Assembly (NCBI RefSeq): GCF_000353285.1
Contig: NZ_KB731324.1
Span: forward strand, 2,684,577 to 2,748,576
Length of the DNA: 64,000 nt
Reading direction: 5' to 3'
Source: Leptolyngbya boryana PCC 6306
GTDB lineage: Bacteria; Cyanobacteriota; Cyanobacteriia; Leptolyngbyales; Leptolyngbyaceae
Position 1 is the stretch's first letter, and each line of letters starts with the position of its first letter. Positions 17,563 to 27,089 of the stretch are shown piece by piece. The notes beneath the pieces were generated by a model, which was not told where the DNA came from, searched no databases, and saw only the letters and a list, made by a program, of their open reading frames with translations. The translations under genes were made by a program, and so were the position numbers.

Positions 17563-18078
17563 TTAAGACTGAAACTGAGTGATACCTGCTTTCTCAAGGA
17601 TAAAGGTTGCAGCCGTCGTGACACGATTTGGGGTTCGATTTGAAAAGTCAACGTAGCCACGAACCAGATGTGGAGAGTGCCACATGGTCAGATGGTCAAC
17701 GGCTGGATCAGCATAAAAGCTTTCTCCGCCTCCAAGCAGCTTTGAACTCCAATGTGTGAATTGATCGTGGCTCACCCGGTAGATTGGAAAATCTCCAAAT
17801 AATGGAACTCCCCAGCCATCGATCGCGATCAAGGCAGAAATTGGAATATTGCGATCATACCAAGTTCGAGTGGCAGCGATCGCGCCTACAACTCCTGCAC
17901 TAAAAGCAATCATCACAACGGGGGCTTGCGGTTCAAAGAAGTCAAGTACATGCTGCGGAGAGTAAACGGGCTGATCTGCTGGAAAGATTAAAACTTCCTG
18001 TTGCGACAGTCCTAACGCTGTAACAAATTGCGTCGTTAATGTTGGCGAATGTATGCCCGGACAAATAAAAATCTGCAT
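17563..18078 (-). CDS. Small alpha/beta-hydrolase-like protein, unknown
   Basis: A 171-residue protein starting MQIFICPGIHSPTLTTQF. VVMIAFSAGVVGAIAATR looks like a nucleophile elbow with Ser flanked by Ala and Phe rather than two Gly; AIDGWGVPLFG and a C-terminal His (LVRGYVDFSNR preceded by MWHSPH) could complete a reduced hydrolase fold. The frame is open to 18165, but the upstream residues look like untranslated leader, so ATG 18078 is used. It is divergent from the ferrochelatase-like gene, with about 110 bases between starts. Function is not known to me. Confidence 0.65.
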   Translation of the reverse strand: MQIFICPGIHSPTLTTQFVTALGLSQQEVLIFPADQPVYSPQHVLDFFEPQAPVVMIAFSAGVVGAIAATRTWYDRNIPISALIAIDGWGVPLFGDFPIYRVSHDQFTHWSSKLLGGGESFYADPAVDHLTMWHSPHLVRGYVDFSNRTPNRVTTAATFILEKAGITQFQS

Positions 18079-18188
18079 TGCTGAAGTTTCATCACAATCT
18101 ACCGAGGGATAGCACCATCCCCCAGTAGGGGATGTTAGCCTAATGCCTAAACCTACTCGATACATTCTTTAGGCAAGGAGCTTTAATA

Positions 18189-19361
18189 GTGGTTGCAACT
18201 CCAGACAAGCTCGAACATTCTCATCATCTCGCATCTTCAGGCTCAGAACGAGTTGCGGTTTTATTGATGGGATATGGCGAAGTCGAAAGTTACGAAGATT
18301 TTGCAAATTATAATGAACAAGCCTTGAATCTGCTGACTGCTAAATTTGCACCCGTTCCAACTTGGGTCTATCCCCCTTTGGCAAAACTTTTAGCGGTGTT
18401 TGATCTGCATGAGTGGGGTCATCAGCATGGCAACTTTATTTCTCCACACAATGCGATTTTTGAGCGGCAACGCGCCGGGGTAGAAGAAATTCTGCAAGAG
18501 AAATGGGGCGATCGCATTCAAGTCTTTAAAGCGTTCAACTTCTGTAAGCCTTTTCTTCCAGAGCAAGTGCTTGCCGAAATCAAAGCGCAGGGGTTTTCAA
18601 AGATCTTGATTTATCCTTTGCTCGTTGTGGATTCGATTTTCACGAGTGGAATTGCAGTGGAGCAAGTCAATAAGGCTTTGGCGAATTCGGCAGACGAGGG
18701 AGAACATTGGCTGAAGGGAACGCGGTATATTCCTTCTTTCTTCGATCGTCCGGAATATCTCAATCTGATGGCGCGGATGGTTGAGAAGCAGATTCAATCA
18801 GATTTAGCGGAGCGCTATCTCCCGTCTCAAATTGGGATTGTGCTGATGAATCATGGCTGTCCTCATAAAGCGAAAGGCTTTACCTCTGGGATTACCGAGA
18901 GTCAGGCGCTTTATGATAAGGTTCGCGATCGCTTAATTGACAAGTATCCTTTGATCTCGGTCGGTTGGCTCAATCATCAAACTCCGTTGATTGAGTGGAC
19001 GCAACCGAATGCGGATTTGGCCGCAAAGAATTTGATCGAATTGGGTGCGAAAGCGATCGTGTTTATGCCGATCGGATTTGCGACTGAAAATCATGAAACG
19101 CTGTTAGATGTTGAACACATCATTGAGAAGTTGCATCGCAAATATTCTGATGTGAAATACGTGCGGATGCCTTGTGTGAATGACGACGCAGACTTCTTGA
19201 AGATGGTGGCAGATTGGGCGAATCCACAGATTGATTCGCTGTTGACGGAAGAGGCGTTAGCGGTGACTCCAGTCCACGGTGAGGTACATCATCATCACCA
19301 TCATGGGCACGATCATGACCATGATCACGCGCACGATCACGAGCATGCTCATCACCATTAA
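18189..19361 (+). CDS. Ferrochelatase-like protein with His-rich tail
   Basis: A 390-residue member of the chelatase superfamily (HemH/CbiX). Characteristic parts are VAVLLMGYGEVESYEDF near residue 23, VLMNHGCPHKAKGFTSGI (about 218-235) and FMPIGFATENHETLLDVEHI (about 295-314), which corresponds to the ferrochelatase C-terminal signature with conserved His and Glu. It is more diverged than HemH proper and looks like a cyanobacterial paralogue. The last 30 residues are almost entirely His, Asp, Ala and Gly (HHHHHHGHDHDHDHAHDH), suggesting metal storage or delivery. Start GTG 18189 has AAGGAG 8 bases upstream. Metal and tetrapyrrole substrate are unknown. Confidence 0.78.
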   Translation: MVATPDKLEHSHHLASSGSERVAVLLMGYGEVESYEDFANYNEQALNLLTAKFAPVPTWVYPPLAKLLAVFDLHEWGHQHGNFISPHNAIFERQRAGVEEILQEKWGDRIQVFKAFNFCKPFLPEQVLAEIKAQGFSKILIYPLLVVDSIFTSGIAVEQVNKALANSADEGEHWLKGTRYIPSFFDRPEYLNLMARMVEKQIQSDLAERYLPSQIGIVLMNHGCPHKAKGFTSGITESQALYDKVRDRLIDKYPLISVGWLNHQTPLIEWTQPNADLAAKNLIELGAKAIVFMPIGFATENHETLLDVEHIIEKLHRKYSDVKYVRMPCVNDDADFLKMVADWANPQIDSLLTEEALAVTPVHGEVHHHHHHGHDHDHDHAHDHEHAHHH

Positions 19362-19389
19362 TCACGGGTTCGCATTGTTTTGATAGATG

Positions 19390-19434
19390 AAATCCCGCTC
19401 AATCTCCCCAAATTTGGAGGATTGAGCGGGATTT
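19390..19434. terminator. Bidirectional terminator
   Basis: A 15-bp perfect stem (AAATCCCGCTCAATC at 19390-19404, GATTGAGCGGGATTT at 19420-19434) between the convergent ferrochelatase-like and glmU genes, with further pairing inside the loop. Confidence 0.85.
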
Positions 19435-19455
19435 CTGAATTAGAACCAGAGCGAT

Positions 19456-20811
19456 TTATTGATCCTTGCGTTTCCAACCGGGTTTAACGACTTGGCGGGC
19501 ACGCGCGATCGCTAAACAATCATTCGGCAAATCTTCGGTGATCGTCGAACCTGCTGCGGTTGTGACATCTTCCCCGATCGTAATTGGCGCGACCAAACAA
19601 TTATTTGAGCCGATTTTGGTACGATCGCCGATTGTAGTTGGATATTTCTTCACGCCGTCATAATTGACGGTAATCGTTCCGGCTCCAATATTGACGCGAT
19701 TACCGATCGTGGCATTGCCCAAATACGACAAGTGCGCCGCATTCGTTTTCTCACCTAGTTTCGTATTTTTCAATTCCACAAAATTTCCGACTCGGCAACC
19801 CTGTCCGATCTCAACTGGCGCTCTCAAATGCGAATAAGGTCCAATCTGGGCATTGTCATGAATCACACTGCCCGCTACGACTGAAAACAGAACCGTTACG
19901 TTCTCTCCAATTTGGCTGTCTTCAATTAAGCTCCCAGGTCCGATGCGGCTTCCAGTCTTGATCGTTGTCTTGCCACGTAAATGGGTTTGTGGCTCGATCG
20001 TCACATTGGCTTCGAGTTCGACCGTATCGTCGATCGTGACGCTATTGGGGTCAATGATGGTCACGCCTTCTCGCATCCAGCGATCGCGAATTCGTTTCTG
20101 CAAAATCGCATAAGCATCAGCCAGTTGAGCGCGATCGTTAATCCCCAAAACCTCTTGATAATCCGGGACATCAACCACAGTCACTGCATCAAAGAAGTTA
20201 ATCGCATCTGTGATGTAATACTCTTTCTGCTCATTATTAGAGTTCAGCTTGGGCAAAACCTGAACCAGATCTTTCCAGCGAAAACAATATGCGCCTGCAT
20301 TCATGCGATCGTTTAATCGCTGCTCAGGGGTACAGTCTCGATCCTCGACAATTTCGGTCAAAATCTGATTCTCGTCACAGAAGACTCGTCCATATCCAGT
20401 CGGATCAGGAACATGGGCTGCAAGTAAGGTTGCTGGATTACCTTTTGCGCGATGGGTTTCAAGAAGCAGAGAAAGCGTTTCGGGGCGTAAAAGTGGGAGA
20501 TCGCCATTTAAAACGATGAGATCATCGTCAAAGTTTTCTAGAGATGGAATCAATTGTTGAATTGCGTGACCTGTTCCTAACTGTTCGGTTTGGTCAACAA
20601 ACTCGATCTCGTCTGGATAATCTGCTAATGCTTCTCGAACTGAATCTGCCTGATAGCCAACAATCACTAATCGACGAGAAGGCGCGATCGCAGTTGTGCT
20701 GCCCAAAACTCGTTCAACGAGCGATCGACTTCCCAACTGATGCAACACCTTGGGTAAATCCGATTTCATCCGTGTTCCGCGACCTGCTGCCAGAATTGCC
20801 ACCGCTACCAT
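19456..20811 (-). CDS. glmU: Bifunctional UDP-GlcNAc pyrophosphorylase / GlcN-1-P acetyltransferase
   Basis: Makes UDP-N-acetylglucosamine for peptidoglycan and lipopolysaccharide. The 451 residues have the N-terminal uridyltransferase domain ([24 protein letters not shown], then GDLPLLRP) and the C-terminal left-handed beta-helix acetyltransferase domain with hexapeptide repeats. Its active-site stretch is [28 protein letters not shown], containing the conserved Lys and His. Length and order are standard. Start ATG 20811. Confidence 0.95.
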   Translation of the reverse strand: MVAVAILAAGRGTRMKSDLPKVLHQLGSRSLVERVLGSTTAIAPSRRLVIVGYQADSVREALADYPDEIEFVDQTEQLGTGHAIQQLIPSLENFDDDLIVLNGDLPLLRPETLSLLLETHRAKGNPATLLAAHVPDPTGYGRVFCDENQILTEIVEDRDCTPEQRLNDRMNAGAYCFRWKDLVQVLPKLNSNNEQKEYYITDAINFFDAVTVVDVPDYQEVLGINDRAQLADAYAILQKRIRDRWMREGVTIIDPNSVTIDDTVELEANVTIEPQTHLRGKTTIKTGSRIGPGSLIEDSQIGENVTVLFSVVAGSVIHDNAQIGPYSHLRAPVEIGQGCRVGNFVELKNTKLGEKTNAAHLSYLGNATIGNRVNIGAGTITVNYDGVKKYPTTIGDRTKIGSNNCLVAPITIGEDVTTAAGSTITEDLPNDCLAIARARQVVKPGWKRKDQ

Positions 20812-20950
20812 ACGTTTTCTACTTGCTCAATACGAGAGGGAGTATACCGTGAGTCGGTTATTCCTTCATCTTCTAATGAATCTTCACCGGGAAGTTTTAA
20901 TTTTTAATCGGACATAATAGTACAATTGCTTTGATTTTCCCTCGTTTTCT

Positions 20951-21817
20951 ATGCGTCGCGATTCGATCTTTTATGCGCTGTTTCGGCAATCTCCCTCGCT
21001 TCTGTTTGAGCTTCTAGACTCCCCACCCCTGAATGCAGAAGCTTATCGATTCGACTCGGTTGCAGTCAAAGAGCCAAAATTTGAGATCGATGGCGTATTT
21101 CTGCCGCCTGATTCTGAGGCTGCTGGAATTGTCTATTTCTGCGAAGTGCAATTTCAAAAAGATGAACTGCTGTATGAAAGGTTATTTAGTGAGTCGTCTT
21201 TTTACTTCTACCGAAATCGGACGAAGTTCTCAGATTGGCGAGGAGTCGTAATTTATCCTTCACGCAGCACTGAGCAATCAGATACTCTTCCGTTTGAGGA
21301 TCTATTAGGAGGGCATCGGATTTGTCGAATTTACTTGAGTGAATTAGGCGAGATAGAACAGTTGCCGTTGGGAATTGCACTGATGGTGCTCACGACGATC
21401 GCTGAAAATCGCTCCTTTGAATCTGCTCGTGGCTTGCTCGATCGAGTGCAGCAGTCCGAATTTTCAACACAAAAAAGACGTGACATCATAGAGATGGTCA
21501 CTACAATTCTCGTTTACAAATTCACAGACCTAGGTCGGCAGGAGATTGAACAGATGCTAGGAACTTCACTTCAACAGACACGGGTTTATCAAGAGGCAAA
21601 AGAAGAAGGTAGAGAAGAAGGCAGAGAAGAAGGTAGAGAGTATGAGTGTCGATCGCTTGTCTTACTTCAACTGAATCAGAAACTTGGGTCGCTTTCAGAA
21701 GAAACGATCGCTCAAATTTCCACCTTGACTCTTGACCAATTGGAATCCTTAGCGATCGCTCTACTCAACTTCACAACAATGCGCGACTTGACAGCCTGGT
21801 TAGAACAAATTTGTTAG
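20951..21817 (+). CDS. Rpn/DUF2887 nuclease-like protein
   Basis: A 288-residue protein of the Rpn (recombination-promoting nuclease, PD-(D/E)XK) group abundant in cyanobacteria. MRRDSIFYALFRQSPSLLFELL and FEIDGVFLPP...VYFCEVQFQKD carry the core Asp and the ExQ motif of the nuclease. Near residues 218-232 is a low-complexity EEGREEGREEGRE run encoded by a 12-base repeat of about three copies. The C-terminal part (LSEETIAQISTLTLDQLESLA) is typical of the DUF2887 subgroup. Host function is unclear; some family members are found in mobile DNA, but nothing mobile borders this one. Confidence 0.82.
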   Translation: MRRDSIFYALFRQSPSLLFELLDSPPLNAEAYRFDSVAVKEPKFEIDGVFLPPDSEAAGIVYFCEVQFQKDELLYERLFSESSFYFYRNRTKFSDWRGVVIYPSRSTEQSDTLPFEDLLGGHRICRIYLSELGEIEQLPLGIALMVLTTIAENRSFESARGLLDRVQQSEFSTQKRRDIIEMVTTILVYKFTDLGRQEIEQMLGTSLQQTRVYQEAKEEGREEGREEGREYECRSLVLLQLNQKLGSLSEETIAQISTLTLDQLESLAIALLNFTTMRDLTAWLEQIC

Positions 21818-22018
21818 TTTCTCAAAGTTCATACAAAAATTTAGGGATTGCACGAAAGTCTCGATCGAAGAGCGTTATGATCGGAAATCTTGGAAGCGCC
21901 CGATTCGTGATTGAGCCGTCTCAGATTGTTTTACCCCTTGATTCGCGTCTCGTTTCACTGCTCAATCGCGCGACTCGAAGGACGACTTCCGAATCGACGA
22001 ATTAAAGGAATTAGCACT

Positions 22019-23296
22019 GTGACTCAATCAGACTTTCTCGCTAAGAGTGACCCCGCACTCGCCGAAATGCTTCAACAAGAACTCCAACGCCAACGCGATC
22101 ACCTCGAACTGATCGCCAGCGAAAACTTCACATCGCCAGCGGTGATGGAAGCGCAAGGTTCAGTTTTGACCAATAAATATGCAGAAGGCTTGCCCAATAA
22201 GCGGTACTACGGTGGCTGCGAATTTGTCGATCGCGTCGAACAACTCGCGATTGATCGGGCAAAAGAACTCTTCGGAGCAGCTCACGCCAACGTTCAACCT
22301 CACTCTGGGGCACAGGCAAACTTCGCTGTTTTCCTCACGCTGCTCAAACCGGGTGACACGATCATGGGCATGGACTTGTCCCACGGCGGACACTTGACCC
22401 ACGGATCGCCCGTCAACGTCTCAGGGAAATGGTTCAACGTTCAGCACTATGGCGTGAGTCAAGCGACCGAGCAATTGGATTATGACCAAATTCGGGATTT
22501 AGCCCTTCAGCATCGTCCGAAATTGCTGATTTGCGGCTATTCGGCTTATCCACGTGTGATTGACTTTGAAAAATTTAGAGCGATCGCAGATGAAATCGGC
22601 GCATACTTACTCGCTGACATTGCTCACATTGCTGGATTAGTCGCCACTGGACATCATCCAAACCCGATTCCGTTCTGTGACGTTGTAACGACAACAACTC
22701 ACAAAACGCTACGTGGGCCGAGAGGCGGTCTGATCATGACTCGCGATGCTGAATTGGGTAAACAACTCGATAAAGCTGTCTTCCCTGGAACTCAAGGCGG
22801 ACCTTTGGAGCATGTGATCGCTGGAAAAGCTGCAGCGTTTGGGGAAGCATTGAAGCCCGAATTCAAAACCTATTCGGGTCAGGTGATTGAGAATGCCGCA
22901 GCAATGGCATCTCAGTTGCAAAATCGCGGCTTCAAGATCGTTTCAGACGGAACTGACAATCATCTAATGTTGGTAGACTTACGATCGATCAAAATGACCG
23001 GAAAGATTGCCGATCAACTCGTCAGCGGTGTCAACATCACGGCAAACAAAAATACGGTTCCGTTTGACCCGGAATCGCCGTTTGTCACCAGTGGTCTAAG
23101 ACTGGGATCGCCTGCCATGACGACCCGCGGTATGGGAACAGCAGAATTCACCGAGATCGCAAATATTATTGCCGATCGCTTACTCAGCCCAGAAGACGAC
23201 ACCGTCGCTCAAGATTGCCGTCGTCGAGTGGCTGCATTATGCGAACGCTTCCCGCTTTATCCGCATCTTGCGGCTCAAGTTCCAGCGCTGGTCTAG
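22019..23296 (+). CDS. glyA: Serine hydroxymethyltransferase
   Basis: A PLP enzyme that interconverts serine and glycine with tetrahydrofolate; in cyanobacteria it also serves photorespiration. The 425-residue form starts at GTG 22019 ([17 protein letters not shown]), with AAAGGA about 10 bases upstream. The frame is open back to 21911, but that stretch has no family similarity. Signature parts: [51 protein letters not shown], and the PLP-lysine site [16 protein letters not shown]. The D-glycerate 3-kinase at 51943 is another photorespiratory gene in this window. Confidence 0.95.
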   Translation: MTQSDFLAKSDPALAEMLQQELQRQRDHLELIASENFTSPAVMEAQGSVLTNKYAEGLPNKRYYGGCEFVDRVEQLAIDRAKELFGAAHANVQPHSGAQANFAVFLTLLKPGDTIMGMDLSHGGHLTHGSPVNVSGKWFNVQHYGVSQATEQLDYDQIRDLALQHRPKLLICGYSAYPRVIDFEKFRAIADEIGAYLLADIAHIAGLVATGHHPNPIPFCDVVTTTTHKTLRGPRGGLIMTRDAELGKQLDKAVFPGTQGGPLEHVIAGKAAAFGEALKPEFKTYSGQVIENAAAMASQLQNRGFKIVSDGTDNHLMLVDLRSIKMTGKIADQLVSGVNITANKNTVPFDPESPFVTSGLRLGSPAMTTRGMGTAEFTEIANIIADRLLSPEDDTVAQDCRRRVAALCERFPLYPHLAAQVPALV

Positions 23297-23340
23297 GGAA
23301 ATGATAGGGAGTCGTAGTTCACTACCATCAATTGGATAGC

Positions 23341-23390
23341 GGGATAGGGAGTAATCTGTATCTGAGTTCTCCCTATCTCCCTACCTCCTC
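23341..23390. repeat. CTCCCTA-type short tandem repeat with inverted copy
   Basis: CTCCCTATCTCCCTACCTCC at 23369-23388 is a short run of heptamer-like units; GATAGGGAG at 23343-23351 pairs with CTCCCTATC at 23369-23377. The same repeat type recurs at 29127, 32991 and 48301. Confidence 0.6.
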
Positions 23391-23446
23391 ACAGGATTGC
23401 TTCCAATCCTTCCTGATTCGAGTCGAGTGCGCCGAATAATCGTGAC

Positions 23447-23472
23447 AAAGGCATCCTGAAGGGGATGCCTTT
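23447..23472 (+). terminator. Terminator downstream of glyA
   Basis: Perfect 10-bp stem AAAGGCATCC / GGATGCCTTT with a 6-nt loop, 150 bases after the glyA stop, followed by a moderately T-rich stretch. Confidence 0.75.
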
Positions 23473-23630
23473 CGTTGTGTTTGAGTGAACAAATCTTGCG
23501 ATAGATGATAAATATCAAAATAAATTTATGAATTAAATAGTCAACCGTGGTTCATAATTCTTTGCGAAGGATTCGCGAATCCGTAGTACACTCTCCCTGA
23601 AGCTTCTGTTCTTCCTACCTACGATTTCTA

Positions 23631-24671
23631 ATGCCGTCGTTTTTTGCCGCATTCCTGATTTCTTTCCTCGTTGTTATCGTGACAACCCCCATCATCAACC
23701 GCTATGGCAGGCGAATTGGCTTGGTCGATCAGCCCAACCATCGCAAAGTTCATCAACGTCCCATGGTGCGACTGGGTGGCGTTGCCATGTTTATTGGGGT
23801 CGTGATGGCGATGTTGGTCGCTTGGGGAATGGGAGGATTTGATTTCCTCAGACCTGGAAAAGAGTCAGAGGTCTTAGGAGTCGCGATCGGTGGAATCGCC
23901 TTCTTTTTGATCGGGCTGGCTGATGACTTGTTTAACCTCTCACCGAAAACCCGATTAATCCTGCAAGTGGTCGTGTCCGGGCTGGTTTGGCAATCCGGTG
24001 TTCAGATTGATTTCTTGACGAACCCGCTTGCCGGATTAGGATTGTCGGCATTGCCAGAATGGGCAAGTCTTGCCATTACCGTGGTCTGGTTGGTGGGAAT
24101 GGCAAATGCAATTAACTGGATTGATGGGTTAGATGGCTTAGCAGCCGGAGTGTCAGGCATCGCAGCTTTTGTGATGTTTTGGACTTGTCTGTTTATGGGA
24201 CAGCCTCATGCCGCATTATTTGCAGCGGCTTTGGCAGGAGCAGCGTTTGGATTTTTACGCTACAACTTCAACCCAGCTCAGATTTTTATGGGTGACGGTG
24301 GGGCGTATTTTATCGGGTTTACTCTCGCTGCTGTGAGTGTGATTGGTCTTGTGAAAAGTGTCACGACTGTCGCAGTCTTGTTGCCTTACGTAATTTTGGC
24401 GGTTCCGATTTTGGATATGTCTGCTGTGATTCTCGATCGCTTACGGCGCGGAAAATCTCCGTTTGTGGCGGATAAGCGACATTTACATCACCGCCTTCTT
24501 AAAGCAGGACTCTCGCAACGGTTGGCGGTTTTGTTTATCTACTCGCTGACGCTTTGGGCAGGGAGTTTGGCGATGGCAGTATCAGGAATGCCAAGCGGAG
24601 TGGGATATGCGATCGCGGCGACAGTGATCTTAAGCGTAACGAGTTGGCAAGTTTGGCGCACCGCACGATGA
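23631..24671 (+). CDS. Undecaprenyl-phosphate sugar-1-phosphate transferase (WecA/TagO-like)
   Basis: A 346-residue membrane enzyme of the MraY/WecA family (GT4 in old naming) that loads GlcNAc-1-P or a related sugar onto a polyprenyl phosphate to start polysaccharide or glycan assembly. About ten helices. Catalytic motifs: LADDLFNLSP (DD pair, near residues 103-112), NAINWIDGLDGLAAG (about 160-174), FNPAQIFMGDGGAYFIGF (about 221-238), and DKRHLHHRLL (about 282-291). The last codons overlap cinA by 4 bases, so the two are translationally coupled. Confidence 0.9.
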   Translation: MPSFFAAFLISFLVVIVTTPIINRYGRRIGLVDQPNHRKVHQRPMVRLGGVAMFIGVVMAMLVAWGMGGFDFLRPGKESEVLGVAIGGIAFFLIGLADDLFNLSPKTRLILQVVVSGLVWQSGVQIDFLTNPLAGLGLSALPEWASLAITVVWLVGMANAINWIDGLDGLAAGVSGIAAFVMFWTCLFMGQPHAALFAAALAGAAFGFLRYNFNPAQIFMGDGGAYFIGFTLAAVSVIGLVKSVTTVAVLLPYVILAVPILDMSAVILDRLRRGKSPFVADKRHLHHRLLKAGLSQRLAVLFIYSLTLWAGSLAMAVSGMPSGVGYAIAATVILSVTSWQVWRTAR

Positions 24672-25915
24672 ACGCAGAAATTATTAGCGTCGGCACAGAG
24701 ATCTTGCTCGGCGATATTCTGAACTCGAATGCTCAGTTTTTAGCGCAGCAGTTTGCGGAATTGGGCATTCCCCATTACTTTCAAACTGTGGTGGGAGATA
24801 ATCCTGAGCGGTTGAAACGGGCGATCGCGATTGCCAGCGATCGCGCAAATTTGATCGTTTTCACAGGCGGATTAGGACCGACTCCAGACGACTTGACGAC
24901 CGAAACGATCGCCGATTTTTTCCAAACGCCTCTGGTTGAAAAGCCAGAAATCATCGAAGACATTCAGCAGAAATTTGCTCAACGCGGTCGGATGATGACC
25001 GATAACAACCGCAAGCAAGCCTTGATTCCGGAAGGTGCAAACATCTTGTGCAATGCGATCGGCAGTGCGCCCGGTATGATTTGGCAGCCGCGCGCTAATC
25101 TGACCATTCTGACGTTTCCAGGGGTTCCGACTGAGATGAAGTATATGTGGCGTGAAGTCGCTGTACCTTATCTCAAATCGCAAGGCTGGGGAAAAGACAT
25201 CATCGTGAGTCGAACGCTGAGATTTTGGGGCATTTCAGAATCCGCACTGGCTGAAAAAGTTGCACCATTTTTTGATTTGCAAAATCCCACTGTTGCGCCG
25301 TATGCCAACTATGGAGAAGTAAAATTAAGAATTTCAGCGAAGGCTGCTTCTGCTGAAGCTGCCCAAGCGTTAATTACGCCGATCGAACAGCAATTGAGCG
25401 AGATTGCAGGCATTGATCAATATGGCGCGGATCAAGATACGTTAGCTTCTGTAGTCGGTGACTTGCTGAAATCGCGTCATGAAACCCTGAGCGTTGCTGA
25501 ATCTTGTACAGGTGGCGGGTTAGGACAAATGCTGACTCGTGTTTCAGGAAGCTCAGCCTACTTTTGGGGCGGAATTATCTCTTATGACAATTCAGTTAAA
25601 GAAAAAATGTTAGGCGTTGATCCAAGTGCGATCGCCGAGCAAGGAGCCGTGAGCGCAATTGTTGCCGAACAGATGGCGATGGGAGTGCGTACTCAACTGA
25701 ATACAACTTGGGGCGTGAGTATCACAGGTGTCGCAGGACCAGAGGGGGGTACGGACGCGAAGCCCGTGGGACTGGTTTATATTGGCTTAGCAAATGCTGA
25801 AGGCGCGACAAGCCAACCGTATCGATTTGGCGATCGCGGTCGAGAATGGGTTCGTCAAGTCAGTGCTTGCAGCGCCTTGGATCAACTCCGGCGGCGGTTG
25901 TTAAACAAGTCTTAA
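24668..25915 (+). CDS. cinA: CinA-like competence/damage-inducible protein (NMN deamidase)
   Basis: A 415-residue protein with an N-terminal MoaB/MogA-like pyrophosphatase domain (IISVGTEILLGDILNSNAQF; FTGGLGPTPDDLT) and a C-terminal CinA amidase domain (SVAESCTGGGLGQMLTRVSGSS; YDNSVKEKMLGV; GVAGPEGGTDAKPVGLVYIG). Family members recycle pyridine nucleotides (ADP-ribose pyrophosphatase and NMN deamidase). ATG 24668 overlaps the preceding stop (ATGA), which fixes the start; the frame is open further upstream only because it crosses the previous gene. Confidence 0.92.
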   Translation: MNAEIISVGTEILLGDILNSNAQFLAQQFAELGIPHYFQTVVGDNPERLKRAIAIASDRANLIVFTGGLGPTPDDLTTETIADFFQTPLVEKPEIIEDIQQKFAQRGRMMTDNNRKQALIPEGANILCNAIGSAPGMIWQPRANLTILTFPGVPTEMKYMWREVAVPYLKSQGWGKDIIVSRTLRFWGISESALAEKVAPFFDLQNPTVAPYANYGEVKLRISAKAASAEAAQALITPIEQQLSEIAGIDQYGADQDTLASVVGDLLKSRHETLSVAESCTGGGLGQMLTRVSGSSAYFWGGIISYDNSVKEKMLGVDPSAIAEQGAVSAIVAEQMAMGVRTQLNTTWGVSITGVAGPEGGTDAKPVGLVYIGLANAEGATSQPYRFGDRGREWVRQVSACSALDQLRRRLLNKS

Positions 25916-26078
25916 GTTTTATAACTTGCGTTTAATCTATCTTTCGGTATGATGTTTAAATAGCCGATCTTCCTACTCCGGGATCATTGGTTTTCCAAAA
26001 TCCGCCTGATAAAATTAGGTTACGCTTCAATCGCTGATTGAGCAAAATTTAGACCCTATCAAAGGAGCCGTCTGACTG

Positions 26079-26216
26079 ATGGATTACGTTGAAAAGGTAT
26101 TAGAAAAGCTTAAAGAATGGGCACGTCGCTTGATCGAAACCCTCTTAGGTCCTGAAGAAGAACCTGAAGCAGAGTTGATCCCAATCCCCGTTCACGACCG
26201 CCCTCGTCATCGCTAG
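26079..26216 (+). CDS. Conserved-looking 45-residue micro-protein
   Basis: A frame too short for ordinary gene finders: ATG 26079 to TAG 26216, with AAAGGAG at 26061-26067. The product starts MDYVEKVLEKLKEWARR, an amphipathic helix, continues through a Gly-Pro break and an acidic run (PEEEPEAE), and ends LIPIPVHDRPRHR. The composition and the good ribosome site mark it as real; I have an impression of similar short proteins in other cyanobacteria. It ends 28 bases before aroQ and may be the first gene of that operon. Function is unknown. Confidence 0.72.
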   Translation: MDYVEKVLEKLKEWARRLIETLLGPEEEPEAELIPIPVHDRPRHR

Positions 26217-26243
26217 TTTGACGCTACTTACGAGGCAAGTGAG

Positions 26244-26687
26244 TTGGACAGCATTTTGGTTCTCCACGGACCAAACCTGAACCTCCTGGGTAAAAGAGAA
26301 CCTGGAGTTTACGGGGTTGCTACGCTGGACGAAATTAATCAGGCTTTAGAAAAGGAAGCTCAGTCGCTCGGGTTTGAAATTGCCACAGCGCAATCGAATC
26401 ACGAAGGCGCGCTTGTTGATCTTATCCACGATGCGATGGGTCGTCACGCTGGGATTTTAATTAATCCAGGTGCATATACGCATACGAGTGTTGCCATCCG
26501 AGATGCGATCGCGGGTGTGAATCTGCCAGCGGTTGAAGTGCATCTCAGCAATATTCATAAGCGCGAAGAATTTAGACATCATTCTTATATTGCTCCAGTC
26601 GCGATCGGACAAATTTGTGGATTTGGAGCCGAGAGCTACCGTTTAGGATTGCAAGCACTTGTACACTACTTAAGACAGAATATGTAG
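26244..26687 (+). CDS. aroQ: 3-dehydroquinate dehydratase, type II
   Basis: The third step of the shikimate pathway: dehydration of 3-dehydroquinate. The 147 residues match the dodecameric type II enzyme: [20 protein letters not shown] (active-site Arg and Tyr), [31 protein letters not shown] and [18 protein letters not shown] (catalytic His). The start is TTG 26244 with GAGG 8 bases upstream; no better start is present. Three genes of an AtzF-C/AtzG/AtzE group follow with 15-base or overlapping junctions. Confidence 0.93.
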   Translation: MDSILVLHGPNLNLLGKREPGVYGVATLDEINQALEKEAQSLGFEIATAQSNHEGALVDLIHDAMGRHAGILINPGAYTHTSVAIRDAIAGVNLPAVEVHLSNIHKREEFRHHSYIAPVAIGQICGFGAESYRLGLQALVHYLRQNM

Positions 26688-26702
26688 TCTCTATCAGTTT
26701 CA

Positions 26703-27089
26703 ATGAATAGTGCGGTGCGCTTAGCGGTCAATGGTACATTGATGCGCGGGCTTGAACTCAATCAAAACTTATTAGCGATCGAGGCGAAATTTCTGCGAGA
26801 GACGCAGACTGAGCCAGCCTATCGAATTTGGTCAATTGGCGATCGTCATCCGGCAATGTTGAAAGTCAAAGAAAAGGGCGTTGCAGTGGCGGTCGAAGTG
26901 TGGGAAGTTCCCGCCAGTGGATTAGGAACGCTATTGATGCAGGAACCGCCTGGATTGTCGATCGGGAAAGTTCGGCTGATTGATGGCGAAGAAGTATTAG
27001 GCGTATTGGGCGAGCCTTTTCTGTGTGAAGGGCAGGTCGAGATTACTGAATACGGCGGGTGGCGAGCTTATACCGAGGCAAAAAAATGA
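26703..27089 (+). CDS. Allophanate hydrolase C-terminal-like protein
   Basis: A 128-residue stand-alone domain resembling the C-terminal domain of allophanate hydrolase (AtzF): VRLAVNGTLMRGLELNQNLL, AYRIWSIGDRHPAMLKV, VEVWEVPASGLGTLL and FLCEGQVEITEYGGWRAY. The fold is related to gamma-glutamyl cyclotransferases. In AtzF this domain decarboxylates the N-carboxycarbamate product; as a separate protein its activity is not certain. It overlaps the next gene by ATGA, and that gene in turn overlaps the amidase, so the three are translated together. Confidence 0.78.
   Translation: MNSAVRLAVNGTLMRGLELNQNLLAIEAKFLRETQTEPAYRIWSIGDRHPAMLKVKEKGVAVAVEVWEVPASGLGTLLMQEPPGLSIGKVRLIDGEEVLGVLGEPFLCEGQVEITEYGGWRAYTEAKK

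Larger units (their letters stand above)
23297..23630. other. Intergenic region, 334 bases
   Basis: Holds a GATAGGGAG/CTCCCTATC inverted repeat with a short CTCCCTA-type tandem repeat (23341-23390) and the glyA terminator (23447-23472). The AT-rich last 130 bases should contain the promoter of the next gene. No small coding frame or RNA gene is evident. Confidence 0.6.

Noticed and set aside
21600-21642. GAAGAAGGTAGA repeats as a CRISPR or other array
   Set aside because: A 12-base in-frame coding repeat inside the Rpn-like gene; no spacers. No CRISPR array was seen anywhere in the window.
21911-22018. N-terminal extension of glyA
   Set aside because: No family similarity; GTG 22019 has a ribosome site and gives the standard length.
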